From positions 2,046,001 to 2,110,000 of the forward strand of contig NC_018391.1 in NCBI RefSeq assembly GCF_000208865.1: a stretch of 64,000 nt of DNA, given 5' to 3'. The notes below the pieces were generated by a model. The model worked only from the letters and a program-made list of their open reading frames with translations. It searched no databases and was not told the origin of the DNA. The stretch comes from Neospora caninum Liverpool (lineage: Eukaryota; Apicomplexa; Conoidasida; Eucoccidiorida; Sarcocystidae). This document shows positions 1 to 11,114 of the stretch, one piece after another. The stretch's first letter is position 1. Each line of letters opens with the position of its first letter. The position numbers and the translations under genes are program-made.

Positions 1-1738
1 GGTTTTCACTCTGCACAGCGAAAGGCTCTTCGGCATGTAAAGAGCCGAGACGGAAAGGACACTCATCTTCCTTTACAGGTGCGAGAAGGGACGGGGCGAG
101 ACCTTCGCGGTGAAAGCATCCTCGCCAGGCTCCTCCGTGTCTCCATGCGAAAGCGCGTTCTCGCGCTTCGCGCTCCTCGACCTTTCTGTCTCTCCCATGG
201 GGCTGCGAGTAGACATCGAGACGATCCCCTTGTGCGTCGCAAAGAGACAGCGGAGTCGCTTCAGAAAACGTGCACGCGGCCGCCCCCTTTTCCATGAGAG
301 CAGGAAACGGCAAGGCACCGAAGGGACGGAACGAAAACTCTGGCGGAGACACAGGGGCGAACAGCGAACGGAGAGAGGACGGCCCAGACTCTCTCGCCTC
401 GCCGCGGGACCGGTCAGGACACAGATTCCCCGCAGGAGACAAATTGTCCCCGGCGCGACACTGTCCACTCTCTTGGTCTAATTCGAGTTCCGCAATACCA
501 GATCCTAAAGAGAGAGAAGAGAAGGCGGCAGAGAGGTCCTCTTCGGACGAATGTGAGCGGTTGGCGACACTCAGTTGCGTCGAAACAGGGCCCGGTCGCT
601 CGCGAGGCAACAAAACTCCGGAACACATCTTCTCTACTCTCCTTTCGCTCGGAAGCTCCTGCCCGAAATTGCTATCTTCTCGCTCTCTGTCTTTGTCTCT
701 CTCTCCAACGTTGTCTCTCTCTTCGCCTGTGTCTCCCCGCCTTTTCCTGTCGTCCTCGTTGCATGCTATGCCTTCTCCGTCCGTGCCGGCTTTGCCCATT
801 TGCGTCTGGGTGGTTGATGCCGGGAGAACTGCACACCTCCCCCGGAAGCCTAGACGCCTCGCTGCTGCTCGGATTTCTTCTTTCAGCTCGGCGGAAACGC
901 CCTCCGAGAGGATCGAGGCAGGTGGAGAAACGCTCGGAATCTCCCTCGCCGCTCCTGGTGCCAACTTCCCAGTGAAGGCCAAGCGCAGGAGCCGCGCATC
1001 CAGCTGAGGTGTACGTACACCCGCGACGCCGAGGACCTGCCTGGAGAAGTCTGAGGCTCGGCAGCCATCGGGAAGCTTCTCGCGGTTCGCGTTTCCGCTG
1101 GGGTTCGTGGCATCTTCGCGGCTGTCTCGTGGAGCGGCAAGCGGCGCAGAGAGAAGAAGAAGGAGATAAACGACAGCGCCGGGATCCCGCAGTCGCCTTT
1201 CGCAAAACCCCCCAGATTTGAGAAAAGTGACAGCGGAGGAAGAAGGTGGGAGCGAGGGAAACGCCGAGGAGGAGCGAGACAACAGCACCTCTGACAGAAG
1301 AAGCAGAGCCTGACCGTCCTCCTCGCGGCCTCGCAAAATCAACTGCTGACTAATCTCGAGAGCCCACGAACGCGCACAGGAAGAAAACGAAGAGGAAGAA
1401 AAAGGAGAAGAAGACGGAGGACAAGGAGAGGACGCCGCGGTCGTCGTTGATCTGATGGGGACCGTGTCTCGAGGGTCGGCAGAAGGGAGGCGATGACGAA
1501 GCGCGGGGAGCAGCAAGCATTCCCAGGCTGCGTTCTTTAACAGACGTCTCCGGCTTTCTCTTCGCGGCTCAAAACGCGCCGATCCTCCATCTTTCTGCTC
1601 GCACCGTTCAGCGAGAAGAGAGAGTAAGGTCGCCGGTCCCCACGCAGCAGAGGAGCGCAAAGAAAAGGAAGCGGAAGAGGAGAGCTGAGCCTCTGCGCTC
1701 TCCGGTCTCCTTTGCGGGTGTGCGCAGTCTCGGCGCAT
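1..1738 (-). CDS. Unrecognised large protein, 3' part beyond left edge
   Basis: One minus-strand frame is free of stop codons from 2542 down to the left edge of the window, about 847 codons. The first ATG in that frame is at 1738-1736, giving 579 codons inside the window. The translation reads as ordinary coccidian protein: Ser/Arg-rich stretches early, then a more ordered part around 1003-780 with a helix such as SAELKEEIRAAARRLGF, an acidic/basic segment near 700, and a Cys/His-containing end near the edge (DECPFRLGSLHAEEPF). I do not recognise a family. A good acceptor (cctcag, exon from 1003) also exists, so part of the frame upstream of 1003 could be intron or 5' leader. It is probably divergent from the CFAP119-like gene at 4151, sharing the DNA between. 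Seen: the open frame. Inferred: that it is a gene and where it starts. Confidence 0.55.
   Translation of the reverse strand, partial: MRRDCAHPQRRPESAEAQLSSSASFSLRSSAAWGPATLLSLLAERCEQKDGGSARFEPRRESRRRLLKNAAWECLLLPALRHRLPSADPRDTVPIRSTTTAASSPCPPSSSPFSSSSFSSCARSWALEISQQLILRGREEDGQALLLLSEVLLSRSSSAFPSLPPSSSAVTFLKSGGFCERRLRDPGAVVYLLLLLSAPLAAPRDSREDATNPSGNANREKLPDGCRASDFSRQVLGVAGVRTPQLDARLLRLAFTGKLAPGAAREIPSVSPPASILSEGVSAELKEEIRAAARRLGFRGRCAVLPASTTQTQMGKAGTDGEGIACNEDDRKRRGDTGEERDNVGERDKDREREDSNFGQELPSERRVEKMCSGVLLPRERPGPVSTQLSVANRSHSSEEDLSAAFSSLSLGSGIAELELDQESGQCRAGDNLSPAGNLCPDRSRGEARESGPSSLRSLFAPVSPPEFSFRPFGALPFPALMEKGAAACTFSEATPLSLCDAQGDRLDVYSQPHGRDRKVEEREARERAFAWRHGGAWRGCFHREGLAPSLLAPVKEDECPFRLGSLHAEEPFAVQSEN
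1008..1021. repeat. Palindromic 14-mer GGTGTACGTACACC
   Basis: Perfect palindrome inside the open minus frame of the left-edge protein, directly before the cctcag acceptor-like site at 1004; in that frame it encodes part of GVRTP. Confidence 0.8.
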
Positions 1739-4150
1739 CCTCAAAAGAAGGCGGGGAAATGTCGAGCAGCAGCGTCGAGGAGAGACGCAGGCGATTCCTG
1801 TGAAGTCCCTCGCTCGGCAGGTGTCTCCGATTCTCAGCCGAGAGCTTGGCCCTTGCGAGAGGTTGGAGGCTTCGAAACGTCTCGCCTTTCCTCTCTTCTC
1901 TTCTGAGGCGAACAGCGCTGTCCATCCACCTGGGAGAGCCTCTCTGGCCGCGTGAATAGACCCGAGAAACGTCGAAACAACACTGTGGAGCGAGATGCGG
2001 GGGTTCGGGGCGGCAAGCACGGCAGAGATAGAAAATGCGAGAACAAGAGAGCGAGGAGACGGCCATGTGTGTATGTGTGCGGCTACGCACACACCTTGCA
2101 CAAGCACGCAGGCATGTTTAGGAATGGATTTGCATCGATAGCCTCGGTAACAGGCAACTGGAGACCGAGTAAAGGCACCTCTAGCAGTGCGTACAGAGAG
2201 TCGAGAAGGGCGAGCTCCGGACGCACATGGCGCCGCATGAGGCTTTGAGGCGAAGAAGCAACGAAAAGCGGCGAGAAAGCGGCGAGAAAGCGGCGAGAAA
2301 GCGACGAGAAAGACAGTTGAGAAGTTCCTGAGGTCGGATGGCGCGAAGACACCCGTCCTCGTCGGCAGCCTCTCGCCCGAAAAGAACTCGCGAGACCAGC
2401 CACGACGTTTCCTCGCACGAAAGGTTCTCGCAGAGTCGCCCGCACGTCTCGGAGAGTGTTTCGTTTCTGAGAAAAAAGGCAGGTTTCTTTCGGGTTTCTC
2501 GCGGTAGACTTCCCCTACACACGCTGGCGAATTAGCAGACACTCAGCCGCCGAGCAAACCACCCTTTGGTTTTTTCTCGGCGAGAAGTCGCGCTGGTCCC
2601 GTTCCGAGACAGCGAGCATGCGGGTGTGCGGGGCCTTGCGACGCTTCTCGGACTCGGGTTTTCCGAGGGAGGCTCTTTGAAAAAAGTTCTTTTGCCTCTC
2701 GAGTGCGTTTTTTCGTCGCCGACACAGATCGCTGACAGATCGACAGCTTTTTTTCGAAGGAACTGAACTCAAACGCAAACAACGGCGGGGTTTCTCGCCA
2801 CGTCCCGCGGTGAGGAACCAGGCGCCGCCGTGTGCCTAAGACAGGCGGCCAGGAGAGAGGAGAGAGAAGAAAGTCTAGCGAGACGAAAGGAGAAATAGAG
2901 AAGCAAGCTGGAAGAGTGAAAGGAAACAGGCAGAGAGTAGGAAGAAGGGGAGTCGTGGTGTACTGGGAAAAGTGGACCTTTCAAGTGGCGACACCCAGCA
3001 GCGAGAAAATCACGAGAGAAGGTAGAGGAGAGAACTGGAGAAAGCGGAAAGAAAGCGAGAGAAAGGGAAGGAAGAAGAAATGGCGGAGACTTCTTGAAAC
3101 GAGAAACAGCTTGTCAGAGTGTTCTTTTGGGTGCACGTGTGCGTGGCACACCTGCCGCAGAAAGAGCAGGAAAACAGCCTTGAAATAAGAAAGATCGGGA
3201 ATCGCGGACACACGTCAGAATCCCTGGTGTCTTTGAGTTCAGTTTCTAAGATTCACCACGAAACAGAGCACAAGCAAACAGAAGGATCAGAATTCGCCCG
3301 AAAGAAACGAGTGGCAGGAGAGAACGTGAACCAGAAAAGCGAGTGTTCGGGCTGGAGCGGAAACCGTGCATTGCCTTCGCTGGGTTTTTCTTTCAAAGCC
3401 CAGTTTTTATCCGTGCGGAACGGCATCACAGCCTTTCATCAACTTCGCTTTCATGATGGCCAAGGGTATCAATATATATATATATATATATGCGTATATA
3501 TGAATAGTGTTTTGGCGGTTTGAAGTTATCTCAATGGGTCGCCGTTGTTCATGTAACCGCAGGTGTATGTCTCTCGACTCATGTTTCTCCTTTTCTTGCC
3601 CCTAGCTGTCGACAGATCTCTCAAGAAAAAGCAGACGTTTTCATGCATATGCATGCATTTACAAATATGCATGTGTATTTGAGGATATCCCTTGTGTGGT
3701 GAGGGGTTGGTTGTGCCCGCTTGGGACCAGGAGCCTTCTCTAGAGGCGAAGACGCCGCTCTTACGCTTGCTACCGCGGCCTTTGTCTCTGTCCATTTTTG
3801 TTTCGCCCCAGTCTCGAGTCTCGTGTCTCCTTTTTTGCCTCTCCTCAGTGATTTCAGCTGCTCTCCGTGTGCTTCCGCCTTGCACATATATTTGCAGACT
3901 TCATGCGTTCCCTTCCCTTTTCCTTTCCTCTTCCAAGACGTTTCCCTCCGTTCATTTGCCTTTGGCCTCATACGCCTTCTTTCATCCTTCCAACCGCATT
4001 TTTTTTCATTCGATCTCGGCGTCTCTTTCCGCTCCCTTCTGCGCGCCTTCTTTCTCTTTTTTTCGTGTTCTTCTTCGGCTTCTGTCCCTCTCTGCTTTCT
4101 CGCCTGTTCCCCTTTCTTTCCGTTCTCTCTCCTTCCTCGCTTTGATCAGC
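1739..4150. other. Intergenic / shared 5' region
   Basis: No gene recognised. The minus frame stays open to 2542, so a longer first exon is possible. The stretch holds an 11-bp tandem repeat (2268-2311), a short (TA)n run near 3472-3491, a TGCATGCA motif at 3650-3657, and a pyrimidine-rich tract from about 3780 to 4145 that looks like the 5' leader of the plus-strand gene at 4151. Confidence 0.5.
2268..2311. repeat. 11-bp tandem repeat, 4 copies
   Basis: Unit gcggcgagaaa occurs four times head to tail, the last copy with one change (gcgacgagaaa). It lies upstream of the left-edge gene, inside the extended open minus frame. Confidence 0.8.
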
Positions 4151-5857
4151 ATGCAATCGCGCACGGAAGCCGGCCCAGTGGGGGAGGATGTTTCGGAAGG
4201 GAGGCGCGGCTTCGCTTCCCTCAGCGAGGAACGGATGAAACGAACAAGCCTTTCTGAAGAGCCTCTTTTCCTCACATTTCACTCTGTCTCAGAAGCAGCG
4301 ACGCGCACGCTCCTCAGCGCTGTCGATACACCGTCGGACCGTCTCCCTTCGTCTGTGTCCTTCCCTCCTTTCGACAAAAGTAGCGAAGCTAGCGAGGCGC
4401 AGACACCCTTCGGCGATAGCGCAGACGCCGGGCACGGTGTTCAGGAAGCTTCGCAGCTGAGAGGAAACCACCTGAGAGCCCTCATTGCAGAAACATTAAA
4501 CATCCAGGAAATGCTCGAAACCCTCGGTGCGCCTTCGCTGGAGACAGCGGAAGTCGAAGAAACCGCAGACAAAAGTGAGCCTGGCGAACTCGTCTCCCTG
4601 CGCCACACCCAAAACGCCCGCGACTTTTTGCCAAACACGTAGAAACGCATTTTCGTAAGCATCGCTCACGTCCAGGCGAGAAGGCTGCGTGGGCTGTACG
4701 TACAGGCCAGGCATTTCTGCTTCGAGGGGAATCGGGGAGACTACACTTCCAACGGAGTGTTTTTCACGGTCAATGCATGCAGAGATTTTGTTCGCTTGGG
4801 GAGGGGAGCTATTGGTGTGCAACCGGCAAAATCGCGTTACGTTGATTTTCGCCCAGAAAAAGAGCGAGACAGCCTGTGATAGACTGCGGTGGCTTCCAGA
4901 AGAAACAGTGTTGTTAGTGGAATGTGTCACTGTGCAGGGTCGTCTCTTGCGATGGATTCCAAGAATCCCCACACAAATCTTCGATGGGAAGTTCCCACTT
5001 CTGAGGCTCCTCACCGAGGCGTCGAGCATTCTGGAAAGACAAACATCGATTGTCGAGACGCCCCGGCGAAGCAGGAGACAGATGTGCACACCGCGCGCCA
5101 CACTGGGCTCCATGCTGAGGCCGTTCCCGCAGCGGGCTCCAAGGGGACAACAGGAGACAGGGGCGAGAGGACAACAGGAGACAGTGGACAGGGGCTTTCC
5201 CAGGAGACAGGGAAGGAAGCAGGATTGCGGCAAGGGGAGTGTGAGGCGAGGCGGTTGCTCCAGGGAGAGATTCTCTGCGACCTGTTTCTGAATGCACTCG
5301 TGTTTTGTCGCGAGGAGGCGTTTTCGGTGGCAGCTACATCGACGTTTCTTGGCATTTTAAAAAAGATTTTGCGCGAGGCGATGCTCAGCAAACTGACCCC
5401 GATCGAGTCGTTTAGAAGTTTCAAGCATCTCCTGCTCAAGTACAGCATCCAGAGACCTCCGATTTCCATCAAAGTGTTCAACGTTCGCTGGCTGCACGCT
5501 GCGATGACTTACACCGTCCAAACCTTCTATCGCCACTACCAGCTGTATGTACACTGCTTTACCACAAACACATATGTTGTTTTCCGGCAGGAGTGTGTCC
5601 TCAGACCCGCGGAGAGCCTGACGCAGCACGAAACCGGAACGCTCTCTGACGACGCTGCTGAGACACCTGAACAGGAAAAGACCCGAGGAGACGAGAACTG
5701 CAAAGAATCGCCCCACGCCCGCCCGCAGATGCACAGAGAGTCGTCCTGGACCCGACTTCTTTGGGGAAAAGAGACAGGGGACATGAAAGAACCGACCGTC
5801 CTGGAAAGCAAGGCCGAGGCGAAAAGAGGCGGAATGTTTCCCCAGCGAGGCCTCTAG
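4151..5857 (+). CDS. CFAP119/CCDC189-like ciliary protein
   Basis: Proposed exons 4151-4574 and 4938-5857 (447 aa); the donor aaaa|gtgagc and acceptor tgtgcag agree in phase. Residues about 253-350 carry the conserved block of the CCDC189/CFAP119 family: LCDLFLNALVFCREEAFS, then FLGILKKILREAM, then HLLLKYSIQRPPISIKVF, then FYRHYQLYVHCFT. The RPPxSIxxF and FxRHYxLY signatures fit closely as I recall them. The rest is low-complexity: an acidic Ser/Glu-rich N-terminus, a GTTGDRGERTTGDSG repeat before the domain, and an acidic tail. Family members are axonemal proteins of motile cilia; in coccidia flagella exist only on male gametes, so expression there is expected (inference). The start at 4151 follows a pyrimidine-rich leader; the frame is open further upstream but looks non-coding. 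An alternative exon inside the intron (4643-4876) cannot be excluded. Confidence 0.75.
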
Positions 5858-6881
5858 TCCTTCCAAGAAATATAAAGCTATTTACATACAGTTACCCATA
5901 TAGGGATGTTCGCAGACAGTGTAAATCTGAGAAAGAGACATCGATACAGATCCAGTAAGATCCACAAAGAGATCCACATATAAATACAAATGCAGAGAGA
6001 AAGAGATATGCCTTTGTGTAGGCAGAAAGAGATACAAATATACTGAAAAACATATTTATATATATGGTAACCTACAGCTGTGTCGACACATATTCAGAGT
6101 TTTATATATACTGAATATATGCAAATGTCAACGGAAACGGTTCTAGCTAGAGGGGCGTCATTGCATTCCGTCGTAGTGCGTCGAAATGACAAGTCGCTCA
6201 GTTGGTTTTTGCGAAGATACGAAACTGTCAAACACATGCTTCCAAGGTTCGGTGTTCCTTGCAGATAGTGAAAAAACAGCAGCTCTTCACAGAAGAGAAA
6301 TCGTGTCTATGGTCCTCGCCGATCTTTCTCTTTTTTGATGCCCATGTGTGCGCTCGTGTTTCTCGAGGTGGCTAACACTTTTCGTTTCTTTGAGGCTAAC
6401 GTCCCAAACTGTGAGGAGCCCAGGGCGTCTCGACACTTGAAACCGTAGAAATTCCTTCACGTGAAAAGAAGCTTAGTTCCTTCGCAGCACTGCTGAGGCT
6501 GACGAATACGTCCAGCTGAAAACGAAGGTGTCTTAACAGTGCCCCTGCCGCCACGTGAGAAAAGGCGTAGAGACCAAGACAAGCGTCAAGAATCGGTGTC
6601 CATATGCACGCAAAAACATCTATACTGTGTGGCGCATGCGTGCAACAAAATAGATGCAGATGCATGAATACACCAGCGCCGTTACTGCTGGACCACCCGT
6701 TGCTGCGGCGGTGCTGATGCCACAGAGAAAGACGAGACACACAGCGAAGAACGGAGAGCAGAAAGGAGGAAGAGGAGAAGAAAGAAAGGAGACCAGACCG
6801 ACACGAGAGAAGCTACTCAGCGACAAAGGTATAGAAAAGAGCAGAAGTGTAAAAGATCGGAATCTATCGCCTCATTCTCAA

Positions 6882-6912
<31 letters not shown>

Positions 6913-7741
6913 AGTATATCTAACCACATACGCGCAAACGCAGTGATTCCGATGTACACATCTGGTCGCGTCCCTCTGTATCTGCTTCGCCCTCGCTACC
7001 TCTATGCAACTAAATCTGCATGAAGGCAATTCCTGGACAGCATTACCGCTACCTCGCTATCTTTGTAGATGGATAGACGTAGAATTGTCGGATCGAAAGA
7101 AGCATTGCGACAGCCGTCTTTAGCATGAGGGCGACACGAGGGGAGTTGATTCGTTGTGCGAACAAGTCGAGACAAAAATGCTTCAAAACGGTTGAGTTCG
7201 GAGCGCGTTTGAGCCTCGCGCCTCCCGCGAAGGCAAGCAGCGTGTGTTGCCATTCTTGAAAAAAATGACGCGCCCTCCGTCGTCCCTATCGGCACGCAAA
7301 AGTTTGGAGAGTGGCGCCGTGAGCTCCTCACGGAGAGAAAAGAGAGGCGGCGAGGGAAGGCCGACCCAGAGAGAGAGAGAGGAGCGACCGCCCGCAGAGA
7401 CAGGAGAGAGATACCGCGAACGAATCCTGTATTTCCTCCCCACACATGCATGCTGACAAAGCCGCCCCGACGGCGAGAGGAGTGAGGGAGAGAGAGGGAC
7501 CGACAAGGAGCGACATGGATCCTAGAAAAGAGAGGAAAGGAACGTGTGGTTGCGAACTCGGGAGGGAAAGCAGCCTCAGCAGATGCCGAGGGCAACAAGA
7601 AACAGCGACGTTGCCAGTTCGACAGAGGAAGGGGAGCCATCAGAAACACAAGAAAGCGACGGGCGAAATGACAAGAGAGATACTGCAGTTTTGAAAAGGC
7701 CCTTAAAGCGTTGCCCGGGAAAAGAGTTTCGAAAGCGGCTC
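5858..7741. other. Intergenic, no gene seen
   Basis: Between the 3' end of the CFAP119-like gene (+) and the 3' end of cyclophilin H (-), so convergent downstream regions. Contains A/T-rich DNA with GATA/TATA-like runs (5880-6120), a (TA)n run at about 6883-6905, and purine-rich sequence from 7320 on that is probably the cyclophilin 3' UTR read in reverse. No supported coding exon. Confidence 0.5.
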
Positions 7742-9211
7742 CTACAGCTCGCCGCACTGGGTGACAGTGACAGGGATGCGCGGCCGGTTGCCCCCATCGA
7801 CCGTCACGTGCTCGATTTTTCTCACGACTTGCATCGAGTCTTTCCCGAGGACTTGTCCAAAGACCACGTGCTTTTTATTCAGCCAGTCGCACTTTGCACA
7901 AGTGATGAAGAACTGACATCCGTTCGTGTTTGGCCCGCTGTTCGCCAGAGACAAGAGACCGCTGCGGAAGTGGGGAAGAACAAACGCCTCGTCCGGAAAG
8001 GAAGTTCCGTAGATTGACAAACTCCCAGTGCCGTCACCCTTCACGAAATCGCCGCCCTGGAAAGGGAGACAAACGCGAGAAGACGCGGAAGATGGTGAGA
8101 AAAAGTGGGGCAAAGAGAAGTGGAACGACAGGAAGAAGACCACGGAGAGCAGGAAGAAAAAAGGGAGGGAAGGGAAGGGTGAGAAGGGAGAGAGAATGAA
8201 GAGGAGAGGAACAGAGAGAGAATGAACGGGAGAGAAATGTGGAGACCAATGCAGAGAAACAAACGGAAACCTGGAAAAGAGAGCGGATGAGAAAGCAGTG
8301 GAACAGACCCGAAGGTTTGGCGATTCAACGAAGGGAGAAAAGAACAAACACACGTGCGCTGACGTGCTTCCCAGGACGAGCGGAAGAAACAGCAGAAGTC
8401 GCAGGAGGCGACGAAGACGGGGGAAGAGAGAAAAAGGACGAGGGAAAAAGGAAAGCACCTGGAGAGGGACAGTAAAGAGGCGAGGTGAATCGGGGAATGC
8501 TCGTCTTTGGAGGCGATGCAGGGCGCAAGTTAGGCAGATACCTGGATCATAAAGTTTTTGATGATTCGATGAAACGTGGCGCCCTTGTAGCCGATCGGCA
8601 CTTGGTTCTGGCGAAACTCGCCTGATCCAGATACGCGAGAAAGAAGCGCAAAGAGAGGAAAATAAGAAAGAGGCGCAAAACAGAGACGCCTTCACAGACG
8701 GAAAAATAGTCCTTAGACGCAGATCTACATCCATGCATCAACATACAGACGACGTAGACGTGTGGATGTGTATAGATACGGATAGACATGTGGATGCATA
8801 GGTGCATGTAGGTCGAGGGAGATACCGATTTTTAGAGACAGATAGTTGCAGACAGATAGCTCGTCTACACTTTTTGTGGATATCTGTGTATCCGTTCCTG
8901 AGATGCATGCATACATCGCTGCAGGAAAAGCAGGGTTAGACGTTTTCGCACGAGAGACGTGGAGGGGACATCTCACCTGTGCAGAATTGCCTAAAGTTTT
9001 CAGCGCTTTTCGGTGCGATGTTTTTGAAGAGTTCGATTTTGATTCTGCCTGCTTCGTGACTGCCAATGGAGACGTCGAGGAAGACGACGGGGTTGTCGGG
9101 GTGTAGGAGCGGCCGCGAGCCTCCCTCCATCGCCTCTGCGTAAGAAATCCCCGCTGGAAGATCGTTCTCAGAGAGGAGAGAGGAATCTGAATTCGGCTGT
9201 ACGGGTGCCAT
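7742..9211 (-). CDS. PPIH: Peptidyl-prolyl isomerase, cyclophilin H type
   Basis: Three exons on the minus strand: 9211-8977, 8621-8542 and 8056-7742, all phases agreeing, 209 aa. It is a single cyclophilin domain. Visible signatures are [27 protein letters not shown] with the catalytic Arg at about residue 97, [27 protein letters not shown], and [14 protein letters not shown] with the Trp that contacts cyclosporin. The wording and the C-terminal TVTQCGEL match PPIH (USA-CYP/SnuCyp-20) better than CypA; PPIH binds the U4/U6 snRNP protein PRPF4 in the spliceosome. A 30-40 residue N-terminal extension precedes the domain, a little longer than in human PPIH (177 aa). Start chosen at the ATG after a long leader. 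Head-to-head with the dihydropteridine reductase gene. Confidence 0.92.
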
Positions 9212-10554
9212 GGTGGAGAGGGAAAGAGGATGGAGCGGGTTGGAATAAAGAAAGAAATAATCACAGGACCGGAGAACAACGATAGCGTGAACGAGGCGAA
9301 GGTGTGTTTCTGGTGAGGAACACGAGAAAGAGAGAAGAAGAAACAGAAGAAGATTACGGAGAGAAGGCGAGGACGGTGGAGGAGAATCTTGAGGGAGAGA
9401 GACCGACGGCGAGAGAGAGGGCGGCGATGACGGCGGCTTATGGTAGAAAACAGAAAATACAACGAATAAAGAGGAGTGGAAGCGGAGAAAAGAAAACTTC
9501 GGGGCTTTTAAAACGTGAAATCGGAGAGAAGAAGCTCGGAGGGTGTGTCGAGATGTGAGGAGGAAGAGAGATACCAAAGTGGCGAGGGCTTCACTGGGGG
9601 CGTTTCCACACGTTGAATTCTCCTTTGGAGGAGGAAGGAAGCAGATGGTCTTGGTTTTTTTCAGCTGCGTGAAAATGTGAAAGAAAAATGGAGAGAATGC
9701 CAGAAAATCCAGAGCTTCCTCTCTTTTTCCTGGCTCTCTTCTCGTACTTGCTGTGATCTGCATGCAGAGAACAGACGGGACAGCGGGCTGCGATTTTCGT
9801 CCGGTTTCCGTTCAAAAGATCAGGAAAAACGAAGAAGCAAATCCCAAGACGCCTCTTCTTTTTTTTCAGGGAGAGCACAATGAAAAGGATGCCACACACC
9901 AATTTCGAAAAAACTTTTTTCCCGCAAAGAAGTGCTTTTTCCGGACCGCCCTGCTACACGGCTGTGTGTGTCTCCGCTGTGCTTGACGCTGTCTCCGTCA
10001 CCTGCAGCCTTCTGCCTTCAGTTGCTCCATCTTGTTTTTTTAAATAAGTTTTCCATTTGTTTCCCTCGTTCTCTCCACTTGCCACCACGGGAACGTGGTG
10101 CGGTCTTTTTGCACTGTATGTACACCCGAAACGCGATCCTGCCGCATCGGACCTCCTTCACGGGGTGTATGTACATCGCAAGCACGGCTCCTTCCGGCAC
10201 GCTCGCGCGGCTTCACGCCATGTTTCTTCTGCGTCTGCTGTTTGCTCCAGAAACAGTGGAGAATCCACTCTGCGCGTCTGTTCCATTTCTCATTTCTCTT
10301 CCTCTCTCTTCTCTCCCGGGTTTCCCGTCTTTGAAAGAAAAAAACACCTACACGCTTTTACACGCCTCTGCTTATCCCTGGCGAGTCTCCGCTCTCCGTA
10401 AGGAGCCTCCAAGGCCTTCTACAGAAAGCTTCTGCCCTCCGCTTCTTCTCTCACGCCTCTTCTCTCACGCTTCTTCTCCTTTCTTCACTCCTTCTCTTAC
10501 TTCTTCTGTTCTTCTCCTCTTCTTCTGTCTCCTCAGGTGTGTTCTCGTTGGAAA
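9212..10554. promoter_or_regulatory. Bidirectional intergenic region
   Basis: About 1.3 kb separating the divergent starts of cyclophilin H (-) and dihydropteridine reductase (+), so both promoters should lie here. The right part is pyrimidine-rich leader. Two incomplete copies of the GGTGTAYGTACACC palindrome sit within 61 bp (10115-10126 and 10164-10175). No supported exon. Confidence 0.45.
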
Positions 10555-11076
10555 ATGCAGTTGTTTCGGAAAACCGTTCTCCTCTTTGGTCACTCTGGAG
10601 CGCTCGGAGGCGCAGTGGCAGACGCCTTTGCTGCGGCGCGATGGCGCGTGATTGGCTGCGGGCCTCGTGCGCTGCCGGATGCTAAGAAAATTGCAGGAAC
10701 GGGTCTATTCTCAAACGGCGAACAACCGTCTCCCCCCCACGAAACGATTGAGTTAAAACCCTCAGACTTCAACTCCTTGCAAGCGCAGGGCGAGTACCTT
10801 GCCCGAGAACTGCAGGTGCGCCCACATGATTCGAGTCGACGCACAGAAAACCGACGAAGAAGGACTCCGGTGTTTGTTGTTTTTCCTTGTGTTTTTCTTG
10901 CTTGAGCATGCATGTGAACAGAGGAAAGAGCGCCTCCTACAGTACCCTTACTATCACACACACATACTCATATATATATATATATATGTCTCAACTCCAA
11001 ATATGCAGAGATAACGAGAACGAAGCTGGCACATCCATGGGGACATAGCTGCGCATACCGCCCTCACTCTCTTTAG

Positions 11077-11114
<38 letters not shown>

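Noticed and set aside
3692..4150. Upstream extension of the CFAP119-like start to 3692
   Set aside because: The added sequence is Phe/Ser/Leu-rich translation of a pyrimidine leader and begins without a convincing ATG context.
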